12,010 nt of DNA from JBALVO01 sp036961445 (GTDB lineage Bacteria > Pseudomonadota > Gammaproteobacteria > Pseudomonadales > Halieaceae), in assembly GCA_036961445.1 (NCBI GenBank), contig JBALVO010000120.1:1-12010 (forward strand), given 5' to 3'. Below the pieces are notes generated by a model. That model saw only the letters and a program-made list of their open reading frames with translations. It did not search any database and had not been told where the DNA came from. The position numbers were made by a program, and so were the translations under genes. This document shows positions 1 through 6,596 of this stretch, one piece after another. Numbering within the stretch: position 1 is the stretch's first letter; each line of letters starts with the position of its first letter.

Positions 1-120
1 CGCCATCGCACCGATGAATTCTCCGAGACCACCAAGTTGCTCGAGCGTCATATGACCCAGCCGTCAACAGTAATTTATACGGAAATTAATTCCGTTGGAA
101 CACCAGATTCTGCGTTTTAA
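1..120 (+). CDS. 3' end of an unidentified protein (partial)
   Basis: Reading frame 1 is open from the first base to a TAA at 118-120 and encodes the last 39 residues of a protein, ending in SVGTPDSAF. Residue composition looks protein-like (charged helix-like stretch DEFSETTKLLERH, then a beta-like STVIYTEINS stretch), and no other frame is convincing here. The start lies outside the window. I do not recognise the family and give no function. It points towards the next gene, which is on the opposite strand, so the two converge. Confidence 0.5.
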   Translation, partial: RHRTDEFSETTKLLERHMTQPSTVIYTEINSVGTPDSAF

Positions 121-170
121 CGAGCGTCTGGTATGAGTGATATAGCGCACCCTCGTTACATGATAGTCCA

Positions 171-199
171 AATGTCGATTCATAGGCGAAAGCGGACTA
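171..199. repeat. Palindromic intergenic element, single hairpin (copy 1)
   Basis: The core TAGGCGAAAGCGGACT is preceded by AATGTCGATTC, the same order as in the solo copy at 9124-9153 (AATGTC, inner arm, TAGGCGAAAG, GGAC). The hairpin is degenerate here: the outer AATGTC arm and right GGAC arm remain, the inner arm has drifted. It lies in the gap between the two converging genes. No second half is visible to its right. Confidence 0.6.
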
Positions 200-269
200 A
201 GTTTAGTTGAGAGTTCAGTACCAAAGCCGTCCTTTACTCGGTAGAAAAGAACACTCTCTATAGGTCACT

Positions 270-740
270 TTAGTGGATTTTGTATTCCGGTTTATTGAGG
301 TCGTCGACGAATTTTTGGAAGTTGGCATTATAATGCGACCTCCTTTGCTCCCAGGCTTGAACTAAAGTTGGTGCTGCCAGAAAGAAAGAAAACTGGCTAA
401 CCATAGGGAGCCATAACTCTTCATCGAAACGGCCTTGCCTGAACTGCCAGAAGGCCTCCTCAAAAACCTTCAGTAGCGGATTAATTGTGGCGAAAAGGCG
501 AACTTTCTCAACATCTGTGAGGCTTTTGAAGTCCACATTTCCACGAACGAAAAATTCCGCCAATTCGCCGTCCCTGAACTGCCCATAACTATCGCGGAAA
601 GCTTCAGATATCTCGTGCATCGCAGCTAATTTGCTCTCCCTGTTCTGTGCTCGAATTTGGGTTCCGAGGTAGAAAAGCGAAATTACAACACCGGTCGCTG
701 CCAGTATCTCGGCAATCGCAGCAATAGCATCCCAATTCAT
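270..740 (-). CDS. Small membrane-anchored protein of unknown function
   Basis: This 156-residue protein has a single N-terminal transmembrane helix (about residues 6-26, AIAAIAEILAATGVVISLFY), then a short basic/polar stretch (TQIRAQNRESKLAA) and a soluble helical C-terminal domain rich in Phe, Trp and charged residues. The layout matches a common but uncharacterised type of protein in marine proteobacteria that starts with a WxAIxAIxEIL-like helix. The helix would anchor it in the inner membrane with the remainder probably cytoplasmic. The ATG at 738-740 is preceded by AGGG seven bases upstream, which supports this start. It has its own upstream gap with a palindromic repeat and is probably monocistronic. 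No catalytic motif is visible. Confidence 0.8.
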   Translation of the reverse strand: MNWDAIAAIAEILAATGVVISLFYLGTQIRAQNRESKLAAMHEISEAFRDSYGQFRDGELAEFFVRGNVDFKSLTDVEKVRLFATINPLLKVFEEAFWQFRQGRFDEELWLPMVSQFSFFLAAPTLVQAWEQRRSHYNANFQKFVDDLNKPEYKIH

Positions 741-838
741 AACGCTGCCCTATTCTTATTTTCAGTCATTGAATGTCTAGTCTAGTCGATCTCACGCAAT
801 GAGTCGAAAGCAGCTCCGAGGACACTTGTAGAACCAAA

Positions 839-900
839 GACCGCTTCCAGGCGAAAGCGGACACGCCAATGATGTTCGCTTTTCACCTCAAAGCGGAAGC
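839..900. repeat. Palindromic intergenic element, inverted doublet (copy 2)
   Basis: The left unit reads GACCGCTT-CCAGGCGA-AAGCGGAC, a hairpin with an 8-bp stem and one mismatch. The right unit is GTTCGCTTTT-CACC-TCAAAGCGGA, a second hairpin. The two units are inverted relative to each other about a short spacer, so the whole also folds as one long imperfect palindrome. It lies between the membrane-anchored protein gene and the 958-1470 gene. Confidence 0.8.
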
Positions 901-957
901 CGCTCCTGACCATTTCTCGGCACGGTTAAAGCTGCATATGTGCCGACTGGCTGGCAT

Positions 958-1470
958 TTACTCACTATGCCTCGGGATAGGATCAAGATTAGGCTCAACA
1001 AATGCTTTGCGTGCCGCGTCAGAGAACAGTACTTCGGCAGAATAGTGCGTCATCATGATTTTTGAATTTAGCATCACAATGTTCTTCTCAATGAAATCGT
1101 CTGCCGACTGAGAGCCATTCGTATTTTTCATGAAATGATTAACCGCCAGAATCCATGCTTCTGTGAGTGTTTCGTGATATTTCTGAGATGGATCAACTCC
1201 TGCTTGTCTTAGTAAAGCAGTTAGTGCATCTCGCATCAAATGAACCGATTCATCTGTACTATTTCCTGCCAGGTAGACGTACGCCAAGCGTATGTGTGCT
1301 CGATGATCAAAATCAGCCGCATGGAGCTCACAGGATTCAACTAGCCTTTTGAATTCGCGATCTTCTTCTGATAGTAAATGTTTCATTAGATGACCCGGTC
1401 TATCTAGGGCGCATAACAGCTTTTTCACCAGAGCTTGCTTTGCGCCTTCAGGTGCCGCCCACGATAGCAT
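958..1470 (-). CDS. Conserved protein of unknown function (HRAHIRLAYVYL / YHETLTEAW type)
   Basis: Soluble, mostly helical protein of 170 residues from the ATG at 1468-1470. The frame extends upstream to a GTG at 1491, giving 177 residues. I prefer the ATG because an AAGGA lies about 12 bases before it and because the GTG sits inside a dispersed repeat. Landmarks are an FDHRAHIRLAYVYL helix near the middle, YHETLTEAWILAVNHFM, and a C-terminal HYSAEVLFSDAARKAFVEP segment ending in LDPIP. The conserved-looking His and Tyr positions resemble a widespread uncharacterised bacterial family, often annotated only as hypothetical. No known catalytic signature is evident. The next gene in the same direction starts more than 160 bases upstream with a repeat between, so co-transcription is uncertain. 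Confidence 0.75.
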   Translation of the reverse strand: MLSWAAPEGAKQALVKKLLCALDRPGHLMKHLLSEEDREFKRLVESCELHAADFDHRAHIRLAYVYLAGNSTDESVHLMRDALTALLRQAGVDPSQKYHETLTEAWILAVNHFMKNTNGSQSADDFIEKNIVMLNSKIMMTHYSAEVLFSDAARKAFVEPNLDPIPRHSE

Positions 1471-1482
1471 ATTCGCAATGTT

Positions 1483-1540
1483 TCCTTCCACGCGAATGCG
1501 ACATCAGGCGATGTCTGCTTTCATCTCACAGTTGTCATTC
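1483..1540. repeat. Palindromic intergenic element, inverted doublet (copy 3), overlapping a gene start
   Basis: A diverged doublet: left unit CACGCGAATGCGACATC (compare TAGGCGAAAGCGGACATC), then CAGGCGATGTCTGCTTTCA and right arm TCACAGTTGTCATT. The centre GACATCAGGCGATGT matches copy 5 closely. It abuts the 958-1470 gene and covers the alternative GTG at 1491. On the minus strand its left edge supplies the GGAAGGA that probably serves as ribosome binding site. Confidence 0.65.
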
Positions 1541-1635
1541 ATGCATCTCAAGATTCCCTAAAATAACGGGCAGCCGCGGGCAGAAGTGGTAATCACTTTT
1601 TTCCGGAAGCGAGGTTTGCCCTATGCAGGATAGGT

Positions 1636-2439
1636 CTAGCTCTTACGTGCCGTAAAGACGTGAGCGGAAGTCGGAAATACTGCCTCGCCTGACGGTCTTG
1701 CATACTTACCCAAGGTCTTGTCTGACTCAATTAATATACCGTGGATTTCATTTTCGCTGAGAAAGATGTTGAATAACGGTAGCCAACCCCGAAGCTCCGC
1801 CTCGAGCATTTGACGTGAGCTCGGAAATTTTGCGGTTTCGGTCTTTGCTGCAACCGTTATGTCTGTAAATCCACTGCTTTCCAGCACTGCAGTGACTTTG
1901 CCGGCATCGCCAAGGCTGTAAGGGAGTCGCAATGCGTCTGCCGCAGCCATCCCGACTTGCTCTTGTAGAACCGCAATAATGTCGCCGTATGCGGGGTTAT
2001 GTTCAACCGACCTCCATACTGCAATAGCAAGCGATCCTCCCGGCCTTAATACACGAAACATCTCGTCAGTCGATTTCTGCCGATCCTGAAAGAACATCAT
2101 GCCGAACTGGGAAATCACGCAGTCGAATTCATTATCAGCCACGTCCAATGACTCTGCGCTGCATAATACCCAGTCAATACGGGGCTCTATCTCCGTTGCG
2201 GCAGCCAGCATACCCGACGCTGGATCAGCTCCGACTATCCGGCCAGTTGGACCTGCCACAGCCAATGCGCTTCGGGCTAGCACACCGGTGCCACACGCAA
2301 CGTCCAACACCCGTGAGCCTTCTCGTATTCCAGCGCCAACAACTAGATGTTTAGTCCAAGCCTCAAATAGGGCTGGCACAAATAGACTTTCATAGCCGCG
2401 CCCCGCCTCGATCAGCTCTTCTGATACTTTCTCGTCCAT
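1636..2439 (-). CDS. Class I SAM-dependent methyltransferase
   Basis: Rossmann-fold methyltransferase of the Methyltransf_11/UbiE-like group, 267 residues from the chosen start. Motif I is VLDVACGTG (residues 44-52), followed by the acidic loop of strand 2 (VGADPASGML, 69-78), an AES motif II segment, the FDCVISQFGMMFF strand 4 region (105-117) and LRPGGSLAIAVW. The C-terminal third likely shapes the acceptor pocket. The substrate cannot be inferred; relatives act on small molecules such as lipids, quinones or natural products. The frame runs up to a GTG at 2494-2496, but GGTGAGG at 2446-2452 lies 6 bases before the ATG at 2437-2439 (3 before the adjacent ATG at 2440-2442), and the MDEKVSEELIEAG N-terminus resembles relatives. 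No operon partner is evident. Confidence 0.9.
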   Translation of the reverse strand: MDEKVSEELIEAGRGYESLFVPALFEAWTKHLVVGAGIREGSRVLDVACGTGVLARSALAVAGPTGRIVGADPASGMLAAATEIEPRIDWVLCSAESLDVADNEFDCVISQFGMMFFQDRQKSTDEMFRVLRPGGSLAIAVWRSVEHNPAYGDIIAVLQEQVGMAAADALRLPYSLGDAGKVTAVLESSGFTDITVAAKTETAKFPSSRQMLEAELRGWLPLFNIFLSENEIHGILIESDKTLGKYARPSGEAVFPTSAHVFTARKS

Positions 2440-2549
2440 CATCGACCTCACCGTTCTTCTTCCTGAGATTAAAAAACTAACTATAGCTTTAAGCACCTCG
2501 AAGACTGCTTTGGGTTTTCAGAGACGCTTTGTTGTCAGTTTAGTCGAGT

Positions 2550-2611
2550 GGCCGCTCCTAGGCGAAAGTGGACATCCTGGTAATTTCTGCTTTCACCTCA
2601 AAGCGGAGTTC
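2550..2611. repeat. Palindromic intergenic element, inverted doublet (copy 4)
   Basis: One of the best-preserved copies. The left unit GCCGCTCCTAGGCGAAAGTG is followed by GACATCCTGGTAATTTCTGC and the right unit TTTCACCTCAAAGCGGAG. Each unit has complementary CCGCT/AGCGG-type arms and the two are inverted about a short centre. It sits between the methyltransferase and tetR genes, upstream of the former and downstream of the latter. Confidence 0.85.
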
Positions 2612-2642
2612 ACGCTTTTCAGAAATCTCTGCTGACTGCTGA

Positions 2643-3311
2643 TTACAGGCCTGTCAATTCATCAAGCTTTTTGCAGACATGTCGGTGGAAATCTGGCGTT
2701 GCATCGGCGGCATACGTCATCAACATGCCGACCAAAGCCTGCTGGCGAAATCGCGCCAGGGTAATGTAACCGCCTACCCAGTCCTGTCTTGCAAGGCGTT
2801 GAGCGCCGAAAAGTTGCTCTGCCATCCATCGGCTATCCAGCCTGCCCTGGAGAAACCCGTTTTCGCGCGCCTGGATGCAAAGTCGTTCAGCAATCTGCAA
2901 CGACTTTCTGAAAATGCCACTGGACATTTCATGCTCAAATAAACCCAGGCGCTCTCCCGCTATGAAGGCTGCGCGATAGAATGCTTCGTCATCGCTATAA
3001 AGAGCGAGCAGGCTATCGACGAATACCTCGGTAGATGTCACCGGGTTAACGATGTCCGGCTGCGCCAACACCATATCGATACGCGCGACCAACTCGCTGA
3101 ACAATTCCTGGACGATATCCTGTTTCTTACCGAACAGGTTGTGAACGGTAGGGATCGACACCCCCGACCTGCTGGCGAGTTCACTGATTGTGAATGCGTC
3201 AAAGCCCTGCGAAGCTATAAGATCCCGTGCAACGTTTAGGATATTTTGCCTGCGGAGTTCCTTGTTTGCTTGACGGGTGGCGTGTCCTGGGGCGGTCGTC
3301 TTCCCTTTCAT
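2643..3311 (-). CDS. TetR-family transcriptional regulator
   Basis: One-component DNA-binding regulator, 222 residues from the chosen start. The N-terminal TetR helix-turn-helix lies at about residues 28-65: LNVARDLIASQGFDAFTISE, then LASRSGVSIPTVHNLFG, which includes the recognition helix. The C-terminal part is a helical ligand-binding/dimerisation domain with no obvious ligand signature. The frame could begin at the ATG at 3348-3350 (235 residues), but that start has no ribosome binding site and falls next to the operator-like inverted repeat. The ATG at 3309-3311 has GTGGA upstream and leaves room for a promoter. It is divergent from the dioxygenase gene and probably represses it and itself through the shared intergenic palindrome. 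That target is inferred from layout only. Confidence 0.9.
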   Translation of the reverse strand: MKGKTTAPGHATRQANKELRRQNILNVARDLIASQGFDAFTISELASRSGVSIPTVHNLFGKKQDIVQELFSELVARIDMVLAQPDIVNPVTSTEVFVDSLLALYSDDEAFYRAAFIAGERLGLFEHEMSSGIFRKSLQIAERLCIQARENGFLQGRLDSRWMAEQLFGAQRLARQDWVGGYITLARFRQQALVGMLMTYAADATPDFHRHVCKKLDELTGL

Positions 3312-3330
3312 AATGCGATCCACAAGTAAC

Positions 3331-3359
3331 TTGACTACAGATTTTATCATTCATATAAT
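3331..3359 (+). promoter_or_regulatory. Sigma-70-type promoter for the dioxygenase gene
   Basis: TTGACT (3331-3336) and a perfect TATAAT (3354-3359) are separated by exactly 17 bp, one base short of the full sigma-70 consensus. Transcription would begin near 3366, giving a short leader before GGAGAG (3381-3386) and the ATG at 3396. One operator arm fits inside the -35/-10 spacer. Confidence 0.8.
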
Positions 3360-3379
3360 TTTATTGTTGATAAAATCTG
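3338..3379. promoter_or_regulatory. Perfect 12-bp inverted repeat, probable TetR operator
   Basis: CAGATTTTATCA (3338-3349) and TGATAAAATCTG (3368-3379) are exact reverse complements separated by 18 bp, with centres 30 bp apart (about three helical turns). The left arm lies between the -35 and -10 of the dioxygenase promoter and the right arm just past its expected start point. A weaker minus-strand promoter for tetR (TCAACA at 3365-3370, 18 bp, TAAAAT at 3341-3346) would also overlap both arms. This is the classic position for a divergent autoregulatory repressor site. Confidence 0.7.
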
Positions 3380-3395
3380 CGGAGAGATGGGCATT

Positions 3396-4568
3396 ATGAC
3401 GCTAGGTACACTCAAATCGATCGAAGCCTGCGCCGCGCGCTACGGCGAGGATGCCGAAGCAATGCGCAGTTACCTGATCAACGGGGAACGACGGGCACTG
3501 AAACTCGATAATCGCGGCCCCATCCGCTTCGATGAAACCGGCCGACTGGCCGAGGGCATCATAAATGCCTACTCTCGCTATGGCTTTTACGTCTTTGAGA
3601 ACGTGCTTTCTGCCCCAGAATTAGAGAATCTCAAAGAAGATCTTGAGGCGATGCGAGCGACATTTCCTGCAGAGCCCGGAGGGAAGCTGACACCTGACTG
3701 CCGCCCTGCGCTCGGGGCCGAAAGCAAATCGCTGAACCTGCTCTGGTCCAAGCCATTGGGAGACCCACTGGGTGGTACCGAGCTGGCCAATGGGCGTCAT
3801 CAGGTCAAGCTATTCGAGCCGGAGCCCGACGAAGGAGCGCCGAAGCAAGTACCGCTCATCCTGCTGGGCTCTCTCCAGCACTCTGAGGCCTGCCTGCGAG
3901 TTTATGGCCACCCGCAACTTCTCAGAGTTGCAGCGTCCATTAATGGGGATGACTTCGCACCGTTTAATGAATCGTTGTTCATAAAAGATGCAGGCATTGG
4001 TGCCGCCGTGTCCTGGCACCAGGATGGTAATACCCACTGGGACAGCGACGACTTCGATGAGGGCATCCATGGATTTAACTTCATGGCTCAGGTCTATGGC
4101 AGTACCCCAGTCAACGGTGTTTGGGTTCTTCCGGGTACCCATAAGGTGGGCAAAGTGAATATCAACCAGCTAGTCGCCGAGTCCGGCAGCGAACGCCTCG
4201 AAGGCGCCGTACCTCTCATCTGCGGCCCAGGCGATGTCGTTATCTGCAATCGGCAGATCGTACATGGCTCCTTCCCCAATTCCGGGTTTGAGCCGCGCTT
4301 GACCGTCAACTTCGGTTTCCACCGACGCAGCTCTGTCCTCGGTGTCATGGGAGCAGGGATGACTAGCGAACAGGAAGTGTACGACGAAGCGCTCATCGAA
4401 CACCGCTCTCGCGTAATCGGGTACGCCATTGACGCCAGGCGACAGCACTACCCGAAGGAAGACAGCTACCAATATCTTCCCTTCATACAATCTGGCAAAG
4501 ACTACACCTGGGATGAAAGCGCACGGCAAGCCATCAAGGACTACAACCTGCACGACTTGAGTATTTGA
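3396..4568 (+). CDS. Phytanoyl-CoA dioxygenase (PhyH) family Fe(II)/2-oxoglutarate oxygenase
   Basis: Non-haem iron oxygenase of the cupin/double-stranded beta-helix fold, 390 residues from the chosen ATG. The iron triad is visible: H208 and D210 in SWHQDGNTHW and H290 in QIVHGSFPN. R301 in PRLTVNFGF is placed to hold the 2-oxoglutarate carboxylate. Between them lie the family segments GVWVLPGTHK and CGPGDVVICN. Such enzymes hydroxylate or otherwise oxidise an organic substrate while decarboxylating 2-oxoglutarate; the substrate here is unknown and may not be phytanoyl-CoA. An upstream ATG at 3387 has GGAGAG with no spacing, whereas the ATG at 3396 has it 9 bases away, so I choose the latter. 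Expression is likely controlled by the divergent TetR protein. At about 390 residues it is longer than many PhyH proteins; the extra length is mainly an N-terminal helical region. Confidence 0.88.
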   Translation: MTLGTLKSIEACAARYGEDAEAMRSYLINGERRALKLDNRGPIRFDETGRLAEGIINAYSRYGFYVFENVLSAPELENLKEDLEAMRATFPAEPGGKLTPDCRPALGAESKSLNLLWSKPLGDPLGGTELANGRHQVKLFEPEPDEGAPKQVPLILLGSLQHSEACLRVYGHPQLLRVAASINGDDFAPFNESLFIKDAGIGAAVSWHQDGNTHWDSDDFDEGIHGFNFMAQVYGSTPVNGVWVLPGTHKVGKVNINQLVAESGSERLEGAVPLICGPGDVVICNRQIVHGSFPNSGFEPRLTVNFGFHRRSSVLGVMGAGMTSEQEVYDEALIEHRSRVIGYAIDARRQHYPKEDSYQYLPFIQSGKDYTWDESARQAIKDYNLHDLSI

Positions 4569-4573
4569 GCACC

Positions 4574-4707
4574 AGCCCCCTTGTTAACCAGTCTCTTTTC
4601 AATAGCCCCGGTTAATCGGGATAAGCGCCCAGGCAGCCTAGTAAGGGCGGTGCAGTCCCCCTCGAGTGACCCCGCCGGCCACTGATGTTCGGTAACCGCA
4701 AGGGGCT
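4574..4707. repeat. Long-range imperfect inverted repeat in a convergent intergenic gap
   Basis: AGCCCCCTTGTTAACC (4574-4589) and GGTAACCGCAAGGGGCT (4691-4707) are near reverse complements flanking about 100 bases. Inside are further short arms (CCCG-GTTAAT-CGGG near 4605-4620, GGGCGGT with ACCCCGCC near 4647-4677). The right arm runs into TTTT. It lies just after the dioxygenase gene, where it could act as a large transcription terminator or the fold of a small RNA. No gene is seen in the 4569-4843 gap. Confidence 0.4.
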
Positions 4708-4843
4708 TTTGGATGCCAGTGTAGCGTTGACCGGTTGAATGCGCACCCAATTGCGGATATTAAGCCGCACCTGATTTCCAGCTCTAAATAGGTCAGTTGG
4801 CTCTCAAAACCGACAGTTCAATTTCCAGAAAGAGCGCAAAAAT

Positions 4844-5494
4844 TTACCAGTATAGTGGTGCTGCGAAGGCGTTGAACCATGCAGATTGTGAACCGTCACT
4901 AGCAGTAGTGCGGCCCTCTAGCCGTTGCGCGGCCCACCATAGGTGCGAAATGAAAATCAAGATGCCAAAATAGCCGATTGTGTGAAGCAGCTTTGTAACT
5001 CGGCTATGGGATGAGCGAGCAAGCGAAACAATCGGGCCAACATATATGACGAGGGCCCAAGCCGTAGATCCTACGATTGCAATTCCCGCCTGGATCGTAG
5101 CTAGCGCTCCCTGCTCAGCCTCCGTCGGAATCAACAGGACTTCCAGCACTCGCTCGTAGGAGCTGAAGAAACCCGAGACGGTCTGCGCTAATGCGAGGTA
5201 CATTAAAAGGTCGCCGGCGAGCAGTATCCTGCTATCGCAAGTTCCTTCTCGGTCGAACGCGCTTGACGCAATGAACACCATCATCGAGGCGATAGTCAGC
5301 GCGAGGCCGATCAACAGCACAGTTCCGGTACTTAGGTGCACGGTCGTTTCAAAACCCTCGAGGCGGGTGCCGCCGCCCAGCCCCCGGGTATTGCTGATCT
5401 GGAAGGTGATGATCGCGAGATTAAAGCCCAATATCGTGAGTCGCGCCCGCATGGTGTTTATGGCGACGCGAGTATGCTCTATAGATCCCTTCAT
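4844..5494 (-). CDS. Multi-pass inner-membrane protein of unknown function
   Basis: 216-residue hydrophobic protein with about four to five transmembrane helices: near residues 18-33 (LTILGFNLAIITFQI), 55-79 (rich in Ile, Ala and Met), 90-110, 130-157 and 168-187. The N-terminus (MKGSIEHTRVAINTMRARLT) is basic and likely cytoplasmic; the C-terminal tail after residue 190 is polar. I see no channel, transporter or enzyme signature. The ATG at 5492-5494 follows GGAGGG with 5 bases between, a strong ribosome binding site. The gene stands alone: it converges with the dioxygenase gene and lies 131 bases from the SDR gene stop. It may form a unit with that upstream SDR gene, though nothing links them functionally. 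Confidence 0.8.
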   Translation of the reverse strand: MKGSIEHTRVAINTMRARLTILGFNLAIITFQISNTRGLGGGTRLEGFETTVHLSTGTVLLIGLALTIASMMVFIASSAFDREGTCDSRILLAGDLLMYLALAQTVSGFFSSYERVLEVLLIPTEAEQGALATIQAGIAIVGSTAWALVIYVGPIVSLARSSHSRVTKLLHTIGYFGILIFISHLWWAAQRLEGRTTASDGSQSAWFNAFAAPLYW

Positions 5495-5625
5495 CGTTGC
5501 CCTCCGGATATGTGTCTATCGCGCCATATCAATAAAACGCCTCGAGACGTCTGGTGCGAGAACCAATTCACGCTTTGGGAGATAACATGGCCCTACAGCA
5601 ATACTGCAAATTGAGCTTTAGCGAG

Positions 5626-6302
5626 CTACTGCACCCAGCCACCACTAAACGGAATTGATTGGCCCACGAAGAAATCACTTTCATTTGACGCCAGGAACAA
5701 CGCGAAGAGCGCGTCCTCGCGAGCAGTTGCCAGCCTGCCAAGTGGCACCTTGCTCAGCTCGTGCTTGAATTCAGCGGTTGCCTGGAACTCGGGCGGGAAG
5801 TAGGCACGGTTTTCGACGAAGTTTTGCGCAATCAGGTTGATCTGCACGTTGTGGGTGGCAGCCTCTGCACCCACTGATCGGACATAGCCGACTTGAGCCG
5901 CTCGAGCTGCGCAGTAGGCAATGACACCGTCCTGTGCCCTGAGGCCTGTGGCGCTGCCAAAGACAACGATCTTACCCTCGCCTCTTTTATACATCTGCGG
6001 TAGGACGGCGCGGCAGAGTTGGTGCAGGGGGTGCACCATGACATCGAACGCCGTATGCCAAACGGTGTCATCCGTGTCGAGCGTGGACAGCCCGAATCTG
6101 GCGTCAGCCGCCAGGTTGGCAACCAATACATCAATGTGACCAGCAGCGTCGACAATGCCTTGCGCAGCACCCGGTTGGGTCAAATCGCTCTCGTCTGCGA
6201 TAACCTCGGCACCATGCTCCTGAACAGCTCAATCGTTGCAGGCCCCATATAGTCCGCAGCCTGGGTCACAAGAACGCGCTTACCTTCCAGTCGTTTCGTC
6301 AT
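5626..6302 (-). pseudogene. Halohydrin dehalogenase-like SDR protein, broken by a one-base frameshift
   Basis: Restoring one base near 6218-6222 gives a continuous 225-residue short-chain dehydrogenase-fold protein. The ATG at 6300-6302 follows GGAGA 6 bases upstream and encodes MTKRLEGKRVLVTQAADYMG; that frame ends at a TGA after about 40 codons. The remaining frame (from 6225 down) continues as QEHGAEVIADESDL and on to GQSIPFSGGWVQ. Instead of the NAD-binding TGxxxGxG it has T13-x4-Y18-x-G20, and instead of YxxxK it has S117-x12-Y130-x3-R134. These two replacements define halohydrin dehalogenases, which interconvert vicinal halohydrins and epoxides without a nicotinamide cofactor. The catalytic residues are intact, so the lesion is recent or is a sequence error. 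An atypical SDR of another activity remains possible. No slippery heptamer is visible. Confidence 0.75.
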
Positions 6303-6411
6303 CTGATATCTCCTTTGCCTGGCGAGTTGCCAAGTATTTCCTCATGTTGAATATTACTTTTGCTACTTGCACTGAAGTGTTTTTACTCGGGCATCTCTTA
6401 CTTAATTCCTT

Positions 6412-6429
6412 ATTGTAGACCAAACGGTC
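6412..6429 (-). promoter_or_regulatory. Operator-like palindrome next to a -10-like box upstream of the SDR gene
   Basis: GACC-AAAC-GGTC (6418-6429) is a small palindrome of the kind bound by some TetR-family repressors (flanks read TAGACC and GGTCAG). Directly beside it the minus strand reads TACAAT (6412-6417), one base off the -10 consensus, with no good -35. It lies about 110 bases upstream of the SDR start. Weak evidence on its own. Confidence 0.3.
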
Positions 6430-6487
6430 AGAGTTAGGCGAAAGCCGACATCAGGCGAAGTCTGCTTCTACCTCTAAGTGGTCATTA
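6427..6487. repeat. Palindromic intergenic element, inverted doublet (copy 5)
   Basis: The left unit GTTAGGCGAAAGCCGACATC is followed by AGGCGAAGTCTGCTTCTACC and right arm TCTAAGTGGTCATT. It keeps the order and spacing of copies 2-4; its centre matches copy 3. It lies between the SDR gene and the small plus-strand gene at 6597, in a gap that otherwise holds only the operator-like site. Confidence 0.8.
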
Positions 6488-6596
6488 ATTTCCCATTGCT
6501 CTAGTTATCCGTCAGAAAACAGGTGTCAGACCATGGGATAGGTAGCAGGACGGTTCAGGTGGGCTATGCTTTAGGACAGATTAAAGGGTGTTAGTT

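Noticed and set aside
1583..1602. Small hairpin AAGTG-GTAAT-CACTT followed by six Ts (plus strand)
   Set aside because: Only 5 AT-rich pairs, and both neighbouring genes are on the minus strand; too weak to call a terminator.
3387..3395. Dioxygenase start at the ATG at 3387
   Set aside because: The GGAGAG ribosome binding site would directly touch the start codon; the ATG at 3396 has normal spacing.
5832..6170. 112-residue minus-strand frame within the SDR gene
   Set aside because: Out-of-frame shadow of the dehalogenase-like gene, with atypical Ser/Arg/Pro-rich composition.
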